From contig WNNJ02003182.1 of the NCBI GenBank assembly GCA_012934845.2, positions 1-64,000 of the forward strand: 64,000 nucleotides of DNA, written 5' to 3'. This document shows, one piece after another, positions 1 through 10,299 of this stretch. Within the stretch, counting starts at the first letter, position 1. Every line of letters begins with the position of its first letter. The notes beneath the pieces are model-generated. The model saw only the letters and a list, made by a program, of their open reading frames with translations, was not told where the DNA came from and searched no databases. The stretch comes from Pomphorhynchus laevis. Taxonomy: Eukaryota; Acanthocephala; Palaeacanthocephala; Echinorhynchida; Pomphorhynchidae. The position numbers and the translations under genes were made by a program.

Positions 1-1160
1 GATTATTATAAAATTATTATATTATAATTATTTTAAATAATCATATAATTATATGTTAATGATAAAATTATCCATTTATTATAATTATATATTATAATTA
101 TTATAATATAATAATTATATAATTATATGTAAATTTTATGTAATTATAATTAACTGCTATATCATTATATAGTTATTAATATGTGATTACAATTAATCAA
201 TGTTAATTTCAATCCATTTAATTTGACATGCTCTATCAGTAATATCAGTAAACGACTCGAATAGATATAAATAATCACCATATTCATGCATATGAACAAA
301 ATCCATTTACTATTTTTGAGTAACAATTTTTTGCAAAGATTTTATTTATATGCATGATGAAGTATAGCCTTTCTATAATAAAATAAATCTCTTTTTGGTC
401 CAGTGATTAAACTTTTGTAAGATTTCTTAACTATGAAGTCAACGCAATTATGTTGAGTGTGAAACAACAATACTTCGATTGGCCTGTTTTAAGTCAATTA
501 CAAGGAAAATGCTGGTTATTGCCTCATCGTTGGACCATAATGCACCGTTGTACGAATCGTTGACTGCTTATTACAACAAGGTCGTATTTGTTGACAAATT
601 TTAATAACTTCTATTCCATTACTACAGATATTTGTTCCATCAATTCTGGAAAGTCGATCAGCAGTGCAATTACACGATCAGCTTACCAAGCGTACATCAA
701 ACGTTTATTATAAATAGACATGAATTGAAAATATATAACGATTGATCTGATTGTTACAGAATATTTCCGTTTTGTAATTATCTTTTTGCTTTACGAAATG
801 ATGTGAAATTGCCATAACTTAAAATGATCGTCGTAGTCAATTAACTACAAACTAAGTTTAAACTTTGGCATTATTAGCTAACTAAAATCTCAATTGAGTA
901 TATATCTCTTAATTATTTTTATTTATTCGTAGTTACTTATTAACTTACAACTGACCGGTAAATATAGAGCTGAGGTAGATATGTAAATGACTATTCCAGG
1001 TGTATCGCTATGAAATGACAGAGCACAACTTACCTTTGATAGCCCATCTCAAAACTTATACGCAATTATATAAAGACTGTGATATCTGTCTGGTTAAATC
1101 TCGTCATAATGTCTTAATTAATATTTGTTTAGTTAACCGAACAAATATATGAACTGATCA
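1..1160. other. AT-rich non-coding stretch
   Basis: I see no gene, RNA or recognisable mobile element here. The first 200 bases are almost pure A/T. The stretch from about 400 to 720 is less biased but has no long reading frame and no splice-like exon. It reads as intergenic DNA or decayed repeat. Confidence 0.5.
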
Positions 1161-1164
1161 AATA

Positions 1165-1592
1165 TATGTTATGGGTTTATGCCGATTTCACTCAAATCGT
1201 GTTCAACTGTTAAGGTTAAACAGATTTAAATAAATTTAAAAAATATATGAATATATAAATATAAAAAATATTAATTTGTTTAATTAATTAAACAAATATA
1301 TGAGTTTAATACAAACATATAAGTTTATTCTTCATTGTCGGTTTATATTTTCCTCGTGTGGTTCTTTTTTATCCTATCAGCATCACTGTATACTACAAAA
1401 AGAGTGTGTGGACTATATCAGCAGTGAGCCTGCGCCTACATTTCGTGTTTCGGTCCTGTTACTTCTTCTGCTGAACTCCTGGTCTCTGATATGCTGGTTT
1501 TTATTTGACTTATATGTCAAATTACACGATTTATGTATTCTATATAAGTTTATGTCGATTTCACTCAAATCGTGTTCAACTGCTAAGGGTTT
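1165..1592 (+). repeat. Pair of ~50-bp direct repeats
   Basis: A block containing GATTTCACTCAAATCGTG and GTTCAACTG occurs at about 1165-1216 and again at about 1539-1592, roughly 374 bases apart. A weaker second pair, around AAACAAATATATGA, occurs at about 1139 and 1290. The repeats could be the ends of a small insertion or a tandem duplication that has diverged inside. The 99-codon open frame between them (1300-1599) has no recognisable motif and I do not call it a gene. Confidence 0.5.
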
Positions 1593-1599
1593 TTTTTAA

Positions 1600-2460
1600 C
1601 TTAATAAATTAGATCAGTTATTTTGAATTGAAAAAGTTGAGTAAAGTTGTGTTAATTATTATCTGATAAATGTGGAATAAAATTTTAGAAAATTTAAAAT
1701 GAAAAGAGTCGATCATATCTGATTAATCTTTTATTGTGTTCAATAATCTATTTTCATTATCGCGTAGCAGGATATATAACAGTATATAACACTAGTGATA
1801 TATAGCGTTAAAGCGTTATAGTGTTATATAATAGTATAGTATTTTTAATGAAGTTCAAGGATTTCACTCAATGATGACATACAATGACGAGATGAAATGA
1901 TAAAATTTATTTGGAGTATTTAAATTTGTATAATCTACATTACATTTATCAGATTAAAGCGTTTCAATCAGTTAATTATTTTATTTTATTCATTCTCTTA
2001 TGCCCTCTTTCTGTCCATCCGAATAACCTCCAATCTCGTTGATGTGTTTTTGTAAATAAATTCTCAAATATGAATTTCAGCATTTCAACAATTTATAAAA
2101 TGTTCATCGATTTCATTTCAACTTTATAAATTTAAATATTTGATTTTTATCAAATATATGACAAAATACTTAGCATTGATTACTTTTTAGCTTCTGTCCT
2201 TGGTAGACAAATTAGTAAAATTTGATTATTTGATTGAATATGTCATATTTTATATGTTTAAAAATTTCAAAATAAAATTTTTAATTTTTATAGAGTTTTA
2301 TTCGCCGAAATGATATTTTGTAAATAGTTTTCAATGCAACAAATGCAGATAAATGTTTTTATCCTAAACTATATTAATTTTTAATCAAGTAATGTATGCT
2401 TATTACTTCTTTTCTAAACTTTTCTCTATTCGTAATGTCGGTAAAAACATGTATCAAGCC
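1600..2460. other. AT-rich non-coding stretch
   Basis: No gene is visible. A near-palindromic A/T segment containing GTTATATAATAG and TATATAACAC lies at about 1770-1840. Otherwise it is unannotatable AT-rich sequence. Confidence 0.4.
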
Positions 2461-3430
2461 GATATTTGGAAATTAAATTTCATAATTCTCCTGATGACCT
2501 CTAATCCTTATTCTGATACATCGTCTGTTATTTATTAGTCAATTCATAAAAATTGGTTTTTCTTTTAAATTTCAATTTCTATTTTAATTTGATATAAATT
2601 GTATAAAATATTTTATTAATTATATAATTTTTATATAATTTCTTATATAATTTTTTATTTTAACTTGATTTAAATTATATAAATGATTAAAATTTAACTG
2701 CTATGTTGGGTAGAGGAGTTAGGGGCCGAAACCTGATAGCATAGCAGTTCCTCCTGATGACCTCTAATTCTTATTCTGATACAACGTCGGTTTTTTATTA
2801 GTTAATTCATTAAAATTACGTTTTAATGAATTAATCAAATAAATCAAATATATTACAGCATATGTGTAATAAGCCTATAAATCAAATTTTGCATTTGCTC
2901 GTGTAAATAATGACTTATGTACACAAGAACTGTGTAATAAGTAGCCAAAACATTATTACATAACAGTTCTTCCTGATGACCTCTAATTCTTATTCTGATA
3001 CATCGTCTGTTATTTATTAGTCAATTTATAAAAATTTACTATTATTTTAAATTATTATTTTTATTTTAACTTGATATAAGTTATATAAAATCTTATAACA
3101 ATTATTTATAATAATTTATTGTCTAATTATTAAATTTTGAAATCTTTTTAAATTATTTATTATTTATAGTTTTTTAATTATTAATTATTTAATTTTTAAT
3201 TTAGTCAATTTTTTATTTTAATGTTTTATTTTATAATTAAAAATTATAATTATTTATCTATAATTATTTATTATCTAATTAATTTTTAATTTATTTATTA
3301 ATTTATTATTTTAAATTAATTTTTAATTTTTAATTTATTATTTTAAATTGATTTTTTAATTTATTATTTTTAATGATTTATTTATTATTTTATAATTATA
3401 TTAAATACTTAGACTCAGTTAGTTGAATTG
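2460..3430 (+). repeat. Three copies of the PLE-associated tail repeat
   Basis: Three head-to-tail copies of one motif are visible near 2487, 2751 and 2969. Each reads CTCCTGATGACCTCTAAT, then CTTATTCTGATAC, then a TTATTTATTAGTCAATTCAT block. The middle copy is preceded by the conserved stem-loop GCTATGTTGGG...CCGAAACCTGATAGCATAGC (2701-2747). The block ends in an AT-rich run and the recurring TTAAATACTTAGACTCAGTTAG tail at about 3402-3424. The same order of blocks follows the reverse transcriptase of the Penelope-like copies at 36.6-36.9 kb, so I read these as tail pieces of that family. Confidence 0.65.
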
Positions 3431-3510
3431 ATAAGTTGCAGTAATTGTAGTGGTTAGAATAAAATGTATAGTTATGAGAAAAAAATTATAATAGTTGTTT
3501 TGCAAAAATA

Positions 3511-3599
3511 TCCCGGGAACCGGATTTGAACCAGTGACCTATGGATTACAACACTAAACGTTCTACAGTCCACCGCTCTGCCAACTGAGCTACCCCGGG
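3511..3599 (-). tRNA. tRNA-Tyr (GUA) with a 16-nt intron
   Basis: On the minus strand the acceptor halves CCCGGGG and TCCCGGG pair over seven bases, with discriminator A. The D arm has the A-box sequence TAGCTCAGTTGGCAGAGC. The T arm contains GGTTCAAATCC, a good B box. The anticodon loop is CTGTAGA, anticodon GTA. It is split after position 37 by a 16-nt intron (top-strand 3547-3562), the standard place for tRNA introns; tRNA-Tyr genes very commonly carry one. Mature length is 73 nt. A run of T immediately follows on the minus strand (top-strand 3504-3508) and can end RNA polymerase III transcription. All arms pair, so it is probably functional. Confidence 0.93.
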
Positions 3600-4138
3600 T
3601 GTTAGAATCGTAATAATTTTTAATTATAATTTAAATTTCAAATTAAATTCAAATTTGTCTATATTTGTGTAAATCTTGTGCAGTAAAAAATTATATTGTT
3701 AAAAGATTTATTAACAGTCTATTTTAATGAAACGAGAATTAAATTTGAAACGTCAATTAAATCAAGAATTGTTTCGCAAGTTATATTTAATTGGCTAATG
3801 TAAGACAAAATATCCAGCGATGACATTCGATAAAACCCATTACCAGCACTTGAAACGGGCAAAATTAAAATGTTTAGTGAACAGTTATCTTTATTAAAGA
3901 AAACGTTAAATATTGACAACAACTATTATATTTTTGTAATGTAAATGTGATATGAATTAATAAAGTCTAACGAGAAGCGCTATAGTCTTTCTATCTTGAT
4001 TTAAAATTTACGGTATGACTCGTAATTATTTTATAATTACGTAATTATACTATTTTAATTAAAAATCAACATTAACATTCCTTAATATAACAAAAACTAA
4101 ATATAAATTTTAAGAACAAAATAGTATAAAATCAAAGG
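3600..4138. other. AT-rich spacer
   Basis: I see nothing assignable between the tRNA gene and the tubulin pseudogene. The 67-codon minus frame at 3719-3922 has no recognisable motif. Confidence 0.45.
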
Positions 4139-4346
4139 CTAATAATCATCCAGTTGATCGTAGTATTCCTCCTCGTCGTCAACATTATCGTCGATTGATG
4201 TATCTTGATATACTCCGCTATCAAATCTGTCGTGTTGTTTTTTGCTACTGTAAATTCCAATTCAGTCATTCGCTTACCCGCATAACAATGCACGAAGGCT
4301 TTACGTCTGAACATAGCTTGAAAGTGATCATATATATTCGTTCAAA

Positions 4347-5609
4347 ATGAAAAAGTCAAGCAGTCAAAAATTTACCATCGGTGCTTCAAACAACTTACAA
4401 AATCAAGCTAATATGGAACGGAACTCAGGTATTTCTAATGTAACATCGAATTCTCAAGCCAAAGAAAACAAGGTTAGTCCTATTTCGTCTAATTTTTTAA
4501 TCTCAAGCACGGATGGAGAACTCCCTCCTGTGCCTAAAGTGGTGAATCTGGTAATAATCAGACTTCTTCAACCATTTGAAAGGAAGAATCTTTTCAATAT
4601 TTTTCTGAGAGAGTTTACAAGCTCTTATAAGAAGAGAATTCTATTTAATTCGATAAAATATTTAGATTCCGAAATCCGGGTTTCTTTCAGCTCTCCAGAT
4701 CTGGCAGCATCGTACCTAGAATTCTTCGAAACACACCTAAAAGAATTTGGGTCAACTACTTACAGGCCTATTCAGGCGACTTTGAAAATTAATAATTTTC
4801 CGCCCTTCGCAACGGAGGAAGATATCATTGCTCTCACATCTGAGTTCAAAATTCATAATATTCGCCCAATCCTGGGCAAGAAAGGCCAGGCTATACCAAT
4901 AGCATTCTGTTCTACCGCAGTCGATCAGGCGGAATGTCTGGCTAAAAGCAAATGTAACCCCTTTCTGGGGTACAATCTTTCTTTCAATATCGTAGATGCT
5001 GATGACTTAACATACCCCCATTGCAATGGGTGCCACCTCTGGGGGCACTGGTCCTCGAACTGTACTAGGCCCCATACGTGTGGGGTTTGCAGCTCTTCCG
5101 AAGTCCATGAGGGGAAATGTTCTCTCCCCCCTCTGTGTTCCAATTGTGGTGGTCAGCACCCGGCCTGGTCTAGAAGATGTCCTATCTTCAAAGAATACAA
5201 ATTAAGGCATTGTGGGGCACCGGTCAAACCGGCCCACTTTGCCGCTGCCAGCTTATCCAATTCAAACGGTTATGGTATGTCTGACACCGACATTTTCAAA
5301 ATTGTTGACGCAAGACTACAGACATATAAAGACGAGATTCGAGCCTTAATGAACCATCTGATAGCGAAATTCGAGGAGTCCCGTTCTCCTCCATCGACGA
5401 TTCTTACCTCTTCAAAGAGAGCCCCCCGTTCTAAGAAGAGATCATCTTCTAAACAAAAGTTGGCTTCCTTGAAGTTGGCAAAGAAAGATGATATATGCTG
5501 GGAGTTGTTGGCCTCAGAGGGAGATGAAGATAATGCCGGTGGGCAAGTGTCTTCTCCTGGTAGGGCTGGGAGTGAGAAGGGCAACTTTCTCTCTCCTAGT
5601 TTCTGCTAG
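4347..5609 (+). CDS. LINE ORF1, gag-like zinc-knuckle RNA-binding protein
   Basis: The frame codes for 420 residues. The middle (about residues 60-220) looks like the RRM-like region common in insect LINE ORF1 proteins. At about residues 226-280 there are three zinc knuckles: CNGCHLWGHWSSNC (C-x2-C-x4-H-x4-C), CGVCSSSEVHEGKC and CSNCGGQHPAWSRRC. This triple set is typical of Jockey, R1 and related ORF1 proteins. The C-terminal third is basic and serine-rich (a KKRSSSKQK stretch), as expected of an RNA-binding protein. The frame is intact and its ATG is the first base of the element, so the element either lacks a 5' UTR or is truncated exactly there. Confidence 0.88.
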   Translation: MKKSSSQKFTIGASNNLQNQANMERNSGISNVTSNSQAKENKVSPISSNFLISSTDGELPPVPKVVNLVIIRLLQPFERKNLFNIFLREFTSSYKKRILFNSIKYLDSEIRVSFSSPDLAASYLEFFETHLKEFGSTTYRPIQATLKINNFPPFATEEDIIALTSEFKIHNIRPILGKKGQAIPIAFCSTAVDQAECLAKSKCNPFLGYNLSFNIVDADDLTYPHCNGCHLWGHWSSNCTRPHTCGVCSSSEVHEGKCSLPPLCSNCGGQHPAWSRRCPIFKEYKLRHCGAPVKPAHFAAASLSNSNGYGMSDTDIFKIVDARLQTYKDEIRALMNHLIAKFEESRSPPSTILTSSKRAPRSKKRSSSKQKLASLKLAKKDDICWELLASEGDEDNAGGQVSSPGRAGSEKGNFLSPSFC

Positions 5610-5643
5610 GAGGTAGGCATCCCACTCCAGCTGTCGTAACACA

Positions 5644-8102
5644 ATGCAAAGTAGTCAAGAGCCTTTTTCACTGAATATACTTCAGTGGAATTCGGGAGGT
5701 GCTTCTGCTCTTAGCCTTCTATCTGGTAGAGATGCGGATGTTATAGTCCTTCAGGAGACGCGGTCTATCCGTATCCCCAGGACATTACTCGATTTATCCC
5801 CAAGCATATTTACACCCACTTCACTCCGTACATAACCCCTCCTCACGCCTCTTCATCTCAAGGTCTCTTAACCCTAGTTAAATGCTCCTTAAGATCATCC
5901 CTTCTTTTAAACTATTCTTGTCCAGCCCTGTCTTGTTTAGCTGTTTCACTTTGTAAGAATGGTAAACGTATCAGCATAGCCAATATCTATATTAGGCCAG
6001 GGGAAATTCACAAGAACCGTGATCTCCTGGACCGTATCTTGGGTAGTGGCTATGACATGTTACTCGGTGACTTCAACGACAGAACTGGTCGTTGGATTAA
6101 TGCAGCACTCCGCAGAGCCAGGAACGATTACCTTATTCACAAACCACCGTCCCCAACTTTTCATTGCTCAACAACTAATTCTCTTCTCGACATATTACTG
6201 CTTCATAAGATGTGGTTGTTGAAACCCATCTGCACTGAGCAGTCGCGCCAAAAACAGACCATCTCTCATGACCTAATTCGTTGGCGGATAGAGGAAGATA
6301 CGTTGCTTAGAAGGAGGTTTCACTTTGATCCCATCAGAGTGGCTTTCTTTCAGGCGGCTATCCAACTCTTCCCCAGAATTGGTAATGAGAATTTGACCGA
6401 ATTTAATTCCTTCCTCTCCTCGCAAGCTACCACGTTTCTTTCGACTACCTATAAAGGTCATATTTACAATCCCACTCCAACAAAACTCAAGGTTTTGGCT
6501 AAAATGCTACGTCTTCCCAATGTCTCTGTTTCCGCCAGGCAGGCCATCTCGAATGAATACTGGAGCACTAGATATAGGTTCCAGCTGAGCAGGGATAAGG
6601 CGAACATCGCTCACCTTAACCCTTCTCAGTCTTCCTTCTGGAAGATATTCAAGAAGGAGAAGTTTGTCTGTTGGAAGGATAGAGCTTTGGGTTGGATTGG
6701 TAGTATAGGCCTTGATAATGTTTTGAAGGAGTCACTATCCCTACATAATTATGGAGCCACTCAATCTCCCCAACCAATCCCGCCTTGGGGTGACTTCAGA
6801 AGCAGGGACTTATCTGTTACAGATATCCTGAACTCCTGGGGGCCACTTCCGGGCACCTCTAAATCCGTCGCTCCACTATCTTCTCGAGTCTGTCAGCTTT
6901 TGACAGCCGATCAAAGAAGAGAAGTGGCCGTCACAATGCTTTTAGCCTCACCATCCGATGTAGCCGGCATCAATATTAGTCGTAGAATTTTCTTACCAAA
7001 GCATAGTCCGGTTTCATGTCCCAAAGATCTGCGTCCCATTTCGATTCAAAACTCCCTCATCTCCATCTACGAAAAAGCGCTTGCGCGTAGAATCCGCGAC
7101 CATTTAAGTAGGCGTAATTTGATCCCACCGAGTTTTCACGGGTTTGTCAAGGGACGCTCGGTTCATTCAGCAATAGGTGAAGTGCATCAGTTTTGTAGGG
7201 ATAATAGCCATCAACTAGCTGTGGCTGTTTTCCTTGACTTTTCTGCTGCATTTGACCGCATTTCCATTCCCTTTGTTATCTCCTCTCTCAGGTCACTCGG
7301 GTTGCCTGCGAGAATTGTTAACAGGGTGGAGATATTACTGTTTACCAAGAGGTTCTACTATGAAGACGACCCTGATGCGTGTCAGTTCTACCCTATTACA
7401 GGTGTGCCCCAAGGATCCCCACTTTCTCCTATCTTATTTCTTGCTGCCTCCATTGTACTATTCAAGAATTTTAAACGTGATCAACATCTAGTGGTATACG
7501 CTGATGATACCACGGCCCTGTTCTCTGGACGCAGGTGCAAAGATGTCGCTTCGGACATCAGCCGTTTCTTTTTAAGATTAACAGACCAGCTGACCCTATC
7601 CAATCTTATTTTAAATTCATCAAAATCGCAGGTAGTTGTCTTTCATGGCACCCCTGCGACAAAGAAAAAATTAAAGAGACTAGCACTCTCAGCTCTATCT
7701 TCTATATTGACTAATCAACCACTCCCTACCTTCACAAGTCGAGTAAAATACCTGGGGTTCACTGTTACGGTGAACTGGTCGGCGAAAGCTGACCTGGATA
7801 GACTTAAACGTATCCTGAAGAAAGCTAGGTGGGCCCTGAAACGGGCTCAGCATCTGTCGTTGAATGGGAAAACCCAAGTGCGCCTCTGGGGTACTTGGGC
7901 TATCTCGGGATTAGTCTTCTTTTCGAGAGGACGTCCTCCAGAGCAAAGACTAAGGTTTCTCAAGCTCCTCATCTCGCGATTACCGCGCATAGTCCGCCTA
8001 GATTGGATTCTTCGGGGGGTGATAGACCCCGGGTGGTTCAGTCGAAGAGCGGCGTGTTGGATGTGCTGGAGGGCTCAGATCCCGCTGGACCTGAGGCCGT
8101 GA
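5644..8102 (+). CDS. LINE ORF2, APE endonuclease plus reverse transcriptase (one frameshift)
   Basis: ORF2 starts 35 bases after ORF1. The N-terminal APE-type endonuclease shows ILQWNSGG, VIVLQETRS, IANIYIRPGE and LLGDFNDRTG. The reverse transcriptase follows: RPISIQNSLISIYEKAL, FHGFVKGRSVHSAI, FLDFSAAFDRI, GVPQGSPLSPILF and the catalytic VVYADDTTALF. A KYLGF motif and a basic C-terminal region follow, ending at 8102. One frameshift near 5815-5835 splits the endonuclease between two frames; from there to the end the frame is open. There is no RNase H domain and no obvious C-terminal zinc knuckle. The joined length is about 820 residues, a little short for the group. About 130 bases of 3' UTR separate the stop from the tail. 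Confidence 0.85.
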
Positions 8103-8305
8103 CATCATTATGAAGACTAAATGCTATTATGAATTATCTTATTTGAACTGCATTTTTTTTTTCTAATGTCTCTTTTCGTTATTTTTTAGTGGTTGTTAGT
8201 TATTTAAGAAATTCCTTATCTTATCTTATCTTATATCATATATATTCGTTCAAATAGCTGTTTAATGGCTGTGCCGTTTTCTTTAAAAGTGGCACATATT
8301 TCTAA

Positions 8306-8445
8306 AATATGATAACAGTTGTTGCGCTAGTATCTTTACATAGTCGCACCAACGGGAAACGACTATATTCATCTACAGCTGTGAGCATATATCGGTAGGT
8401 GGAAGACACAAGAAAGGGACCTTTAAAATCAACCGAAATACATAT
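8306..8445 (-). mobile_element. Ty3/gypsy-type integrase core fragment (fossil)
   Basis: The minus strand reads DFKGPF, YMLTAVDEYSRFP and TSATTV, the start of the DDE integrase core seen in Ty3/gypsy polyproteins. Only about 45 residues remain, there are no LTRs nearby, and the piece is clearly an old broken remnant. It directly abuts the beta-tubulin fragment in the same orientation, so the two were either joined by deletion or one landed beside the other. Confidence 0.7.
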
Positions 8446-8523
8446 ATATCCTCATAATTTTGTTGTTTCACAACAAACAAAAATGTAAATCATGTGTCGA
8501 GAATGTGTGAACGGAGGAGGTGT

Positions 8524-8561
8524 CATCAGTGGGGGGCACTTGATAAGTGCCCCCACTGATG
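8524..8561. repeat. Hairpin, ~17-bp arms
   Basis: Left arm CATCAGTGGGGGGCACTT (one extra G) is followed after a 3-base spacer by its reverse complement AAGTGCCCCCACTGATG. A nested hairpin, GCGTCTTGCA/TGCAAGACGC with GACGCGAT/ATCGCGTC, follows directly at 8567-8605. Confidence 0.85.
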
Positions 8562-8699
8562 ATAGGGCGTCTTGCAGACGCGATGTGTGCAAGACGCATC
8601 GCGTCTTCGACAGATGATAGGGCGAATGCCACGGCAATTGGATTCCCTTTCTTGTCATTCCAAAATCTTACTTTTGTGATATTAAAATCATTTTCAAGA

Positions 8700-8731
8700 G
8701 AGGTGATGTCCTAGCTTGAGGACATCACCTC
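8700..8731. repeat. Perfect hairpin, 13-bp arms
   Basis: GAGGTGATGTCCT and AGGACATCACCTC are exact reverse complements around a 6-base loop (AGCTTG). Confidence 0.9.
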
Positions 8732-9035
8732 ATTCACAGATGAAACTATACTTACATTGTGCTTTCCTTGATATTCCATTTCGTGATAGTTTGACAGCTC
8801 CGACATGTTGTAAACGCAACACATTTTTCATTGGCAACTGCCGTTTGTCATGGCGAAAAGATTCGCCTTTCATGCTTCCATAGTAACAATAAACCGCATT
8901 CATCGAATTTGAGTTAAAATAGATTTATTTTAACGTGGCAAATCTGTGCTAGCGCACGCCTACATGACCACAACAAACAAAAATGTAAATCATGTGTCGA
9001 GAATGTGTGAACGGAGGAGGTGTTTGAATCTGATA

Positions 9036-9080
9036 AAGGAGGAAGTGCGGCAGACTTCGAGTCTGCCGCACTTCCTCCTT
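9036..9080. repeat. Perfect hairpin inside the LINE, 21-bp arms
   Basis: A 21-base arm running from AAGGAGGAAGTG to GGCAGACT is followed by a 3-base TCG loop and its exact reverse complement. The sister copy at 28.6 kb lacks the hairpin at the equivalent place, so the second arm was gained in this copy, as expected of a local inverted template switch. Confidence 0.9.
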
Positions 9081-10260
9081 CTTTGAGTGTGGGGTGGCGA
9101 CGAGGAAGGATCGGAGACCGTAGTTGTTGGAGTAATTGGAAACGTGGAGTAAGAGGGTATGACAGGAACGCAGCGATAGCGAGGTGGAGCGAGTGTCGTC
9201 TAAGAAAGGAAGGTTGATGAACGATGGGGAGCCGACAGCGATTAGACGAAAAGTTACGAGAAGAAGGTGGAGTTTGATGCGGATGTAGGTGGTAGGCCAG
9301 GAGAGTTGGGCAAGATATGTGGATGTGTGGTCAAAGCGACGAAGACGAAAGAGCACTCGGACAGCGGTGTTGATTATTCGTTGTAGGGGTACGATGATGG
9401 ATTTTGGAGAATTGGCGAAAAAACTAAGGCAGTAATCGATTTTAGGGAAAAGAAGCGATGAAAGAAGAGACATACATGAAAGGAAGTCGATAAGGGGGCA
9501 GATCCGGCGGATGTCACGGAGAATTAAGTTGGATGAGCAGACATTTTCACGGACGAAGGATTTAAGGGAAAGTTGATCATCGAAATGGAAGTCTAAGGAA
9601 GTGAGATTGTGTACTATGTTGATGATCGATGAGGTAAAAGATACAGTGAGAGGAGAAATGTTTGGTTTACGGGGGAGGATCCACATCATTTTGGACTTGT
9701 CGGGGTTTAGAACGAGATGAAGATTAGAGAGACGTTCGTAGATAGAAGAAAGACAGTTGGAGGCATAAATGCCGATATTGTGTATGCGATGTGTATGTGC
9801 ATGAGCATAGATGATGATGTCATCAGCGTATTGCATGACGTTAAAGGAGAAAGGTTTGATAAACGGAGAGAGATCGCCAAGCAGAAGAGAGAAAAGCAGG
9901 GGACCTAGGACTGAACCTTGTGGGACCCTGCAAAAAATAGGGTTGGGTGGAGAGTATGATGAATTAGAACAGACACGAAAATAACGGTCGGATAGATATG
10001 AGGCAAACTATGCTACGAAGAAGGAAGAAAAGCCGTAATCATAACGAAGACGAGGAGTGAGGACGAATTGGTCGACAATGTCGAAGGCGGAGGAGAGGTC
10101 GAGGTAGATGAGCACACTATATAGATCCTTGTCTCGAGAAATGTATCAGTTGCTGTAAACTTTCATGCAGGCGATTTCTGTGGAGTTATTAGAGCAAAAA
10201 GCGGATTGGAAAGGAGGGTACAGATTGGATGAGTAATCTCAGCAAAATTTGAGTGTTAAT

Positions 10261-10282
10261 ATCGAGAGTGTTAACTCTCGAT
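10261..10282. repeat. Perfect 22-bp palindrome
   Basis: ATCGAGAGTGT followed by its mirror, flanked on both sides by copies of AAATTTGAGTGTTA. Confidence 0.85.
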
Positions 10283-10299
10283 AAATTTGAGTGTTATAA

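Larger units (their letters stand above)
4347..8234 (+). mobile_element. LINE (non-LTR retrotransposon), Jockey/R1-like
   Basis: A nearly whole LINE of 3.9 kb sits in the tubulin pseudogene. Its ends are defined by a perfect 20-bp target-site duplication, ATCATATATATTCGTTCAAA, at 4327-4346 and 8235-8254. The element begins exactly at the ORF1 start codon and ends in a short TTATC microsatellite tail (about 8217-8234) rather than poly(A). It encodes a zinc-knuckle ORF1 and an endonuclease-reverse transcriptase ORF2. Base composition is much less AT-rich than the surroundings, so the insertion is probably fairly young. The clade assignment (Jockey/R1 group) comes from the ORF1 knuckles and the APE-type endonuclease and is tentative. 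Confidence 0.9.
4139..8305 (-). pseudogene. Beta-tubulin 3' exon, pseudogene split by a LINE
   Basis: Read on the minus strand, 8305-8255 and then 4346-4139 give the C-terminal part of beta-tubulin. Pieces include CATFKENGTAIKQLFERI, the hallmark MFRRKAF, TELEF and DLIAEY, followed by an acidic tail rich in D/E/Y that ends at a stop codon at 4141-4139. The two parts are separated by a complete LINE insertion (4347-8234) flanked by a 20-bp duplication of tubulin sequence. The copy has small frame changes near the insertion site and near the acidic tail. The usual HWYTGEGMDEMEF segment has also drifted. It is therefore a dead copy, most likely from a duplicated or retroposed gene. The rest of tubulin is not in the window. 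Confidence 0.85.
8446..8917 (-). other. Mosaic of LINE-tail copy, hairpins and a short coding-like stretch
   Basis: 8465-8522 duplicates the last 58 bases of the adjacent LINE tail (8969-9023). It is followed by hairpins at 8524-8561, 8567-8605 and 8700-8731. On the minus strand, 8670-8570 reads like protein (KGNPIAVAFALSSVEDAMR), and 8830-8770 reads MSELSNYHEMEYQGKHN before a GTAAGT donor. This vaguely suggests exons of a lost gene, perhaps with an RRM-like region, but I cannot identify it and no frame spans it. Confidence 0.4.
8918..10290 (-). mobile_element. CR1/L2-like LINE, 5'-truncated reverse transcriptase copy
   Basis: The minus strand carries the C-terminal two thirds of a LINE reverse transcriptase. 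From about 10290 downward I read FQSAFCSNNSTEI, YLDLSSAFDIVDQ, VPQGSVLGPLLFSLLLGDL and the catalytic QYADDIIIYA. A long frame (9836-8949) then covers LNPDKSKMMW, CLSFFANSP, YSNNYGLRSFLVATP and the C-terminal end. The STET/DLSAAFD/VPQGSVLGPLLF set is typical of CR1/L2-type elements. Endonuclease and ORF1 are missing (5' truncation) and there are one or two internal breaks upstream of 9836. The 3' end is set by comparison with the second copy at 28500-28775, which begins with the same TACGTGGCAAAT block. Confidence 0.85.

Noticed and set aside
4925-5584. Minus-strand frames opposite LINE ORF1
   Set aside because: Shadows of the zinc-knuckle ORF1 on the other strand; no motif of their own.
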